The notes beneath the pieces were generated by a model, which saw nothing but the letters and a program-made list of their open reading frames with translations, was not told the origin of the DNA and made no database searches. 13,992 bases of DNA from contig JBDRMN010000049.1 of the NCBI GenBank assembly GCA_043812055.1, positions 1 to 13,992 on the forward strand, given 5' to 3'. Of this stretch, positions 13,860 to 13,992 are shown piece by piece; the stretch's first letter is position 1; each line of letters opens with the position of its first letter. Position numbers and translations under genes: made by a program. The DNA is from JBDRMN01 sp043812055 (GTDB lineage Bacteria; Patescibacteriota; Gracilibacteria; JAHISY01).

Positions 13860-13868
13860 TGCTAAAAT
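13860..13868 (+). promoter_or_regulatory. Extended -10 promoter of the last gene
   Basis: TGC-TAAAAT is identical over nine bases to the extended -10 at 11691-11699. There is no good -35 (TCTGCA at 17 bases). The leader to 13930 would be about 55 bases. Confidence 0.4.
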
Positions 13869-13885
13869 CCACCCGCCTTTTTTGA

Positions 13886-13915
13886 TTGTTCGAGATGTTC
13901 GAGTTGTTCAGGTTG
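13886..13915. repeat. Tandem 9-bp repeats
   Basis: TTGTTCGAG, ATGTTCGAG and TTGTTCAGG, then TTG. An inverted echo, GAACAACTAGAAC, lies at 13944-13956 inside the first codons of the next gene. Confidence 0.6.
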
Positions 13916-13929
13916 AATAACCCCTCGCC

Positions 13930-13992
13930 ATGGCGGAGGAAATAGAACAACTAGAACTGTTCCTAAAAATATCTTTAGATGCAGAAAAAGAA
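13930..13992 (+). CDS. Start of an unidentified gene, cut by window end
   Basis: ATG at 13930 opens a frame that stays open for 21 codons to the last base, beginning MAEEIEQLELFLKIS. Glu- and Leu-rich, it looks like the start of a helical protein; no function can be given. The start codon sits in a small palindrome (CGCCATGGCG). No SD, like most genes here. It may form the third gene after prsW (126-base gap), but a separate promoter is possible at 13860. Confidence 0.5.
   Translation, partial: MAEEIEQLELFLKISLDAEKE

Overview
The window looks like a piece of a small-genome, uncultured bacterium. A Patescibacteria/CPR lineage such as Peregrinibacteria is my best guess, but this is inference. 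The sequence-level reasons are compact single-copy genes, an SLH surface protein, a sparse mix of metabolic genes, many short palindromic intergenic repeats, and an almost complete absence of Shine-Dalgarno (SD) sequences. TGA, TAA and TAG all act as ordinary stops.

Layout. 113-1675 (-) is a secreted SLH-domain protein. 1676-2102 is a divergent promoter region with a long, hairpin-rich leader. 2103-3997 (+) is a two-gene operon encoding two consecutive enzymes of anaerobic benzoyl-CoA degradation: 6-hydroxycyclohex-1-ene-1-carbonyl-CoA dehydrogenase (Had/BamQ) and cyclohexa-1,5-diene-1-carbonyl-CoA hydratase (Dch/BamR). 3998-4467 holds terminators and hairpins. 4468-6093 (-) is an LctP-type lactate permease. 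6245-6760 (-) is an AT-rich membrane PH-domain protein. 6761-7344 is a repeat-rich patch with an intact tRNA-His(GTG) and tRNA fragments broken by palindromic repeats. 7345-8124 (-) is a fusion of a 2'-5' RNA ligase/cyclic phosphodiesterase domain with an alkylguanine alkyltransferase domain. 8189-9859 (-) is dihydroxy-acid dehydratase (ilvD). 9860-10226 is repeat-filled spacer. 10227-11627 (-) is histidyl-tRNA synthetase (hisS). 11732-13803 (+) is an operon of a signal-peptide/coiled-coil/single-TM protein and a PrsW-family intramembrane protease. A further gene starts at 13930 and runs off the end.

How the genes work together. Had and Dch catalyse adjacent steps: Dch hydrates the cyclic dienoyl-CoA and Had oxidises the resulting alcohol. 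The benzoyl-CoA reductase, ring hydrolase (Oah/BamA) and benzoate-CoA ligase are not in the window. These two genes are the only ones here with strong SD sequences, they run against most neighbours, and they sit behind a long structured leader, so recent acquisition (or an assembly join) is a serious possibility. The coiled-coil/PrsW pair overlaps by one base and may be a membrane protein and the protease acting on it. The remaining genes look like independent units.
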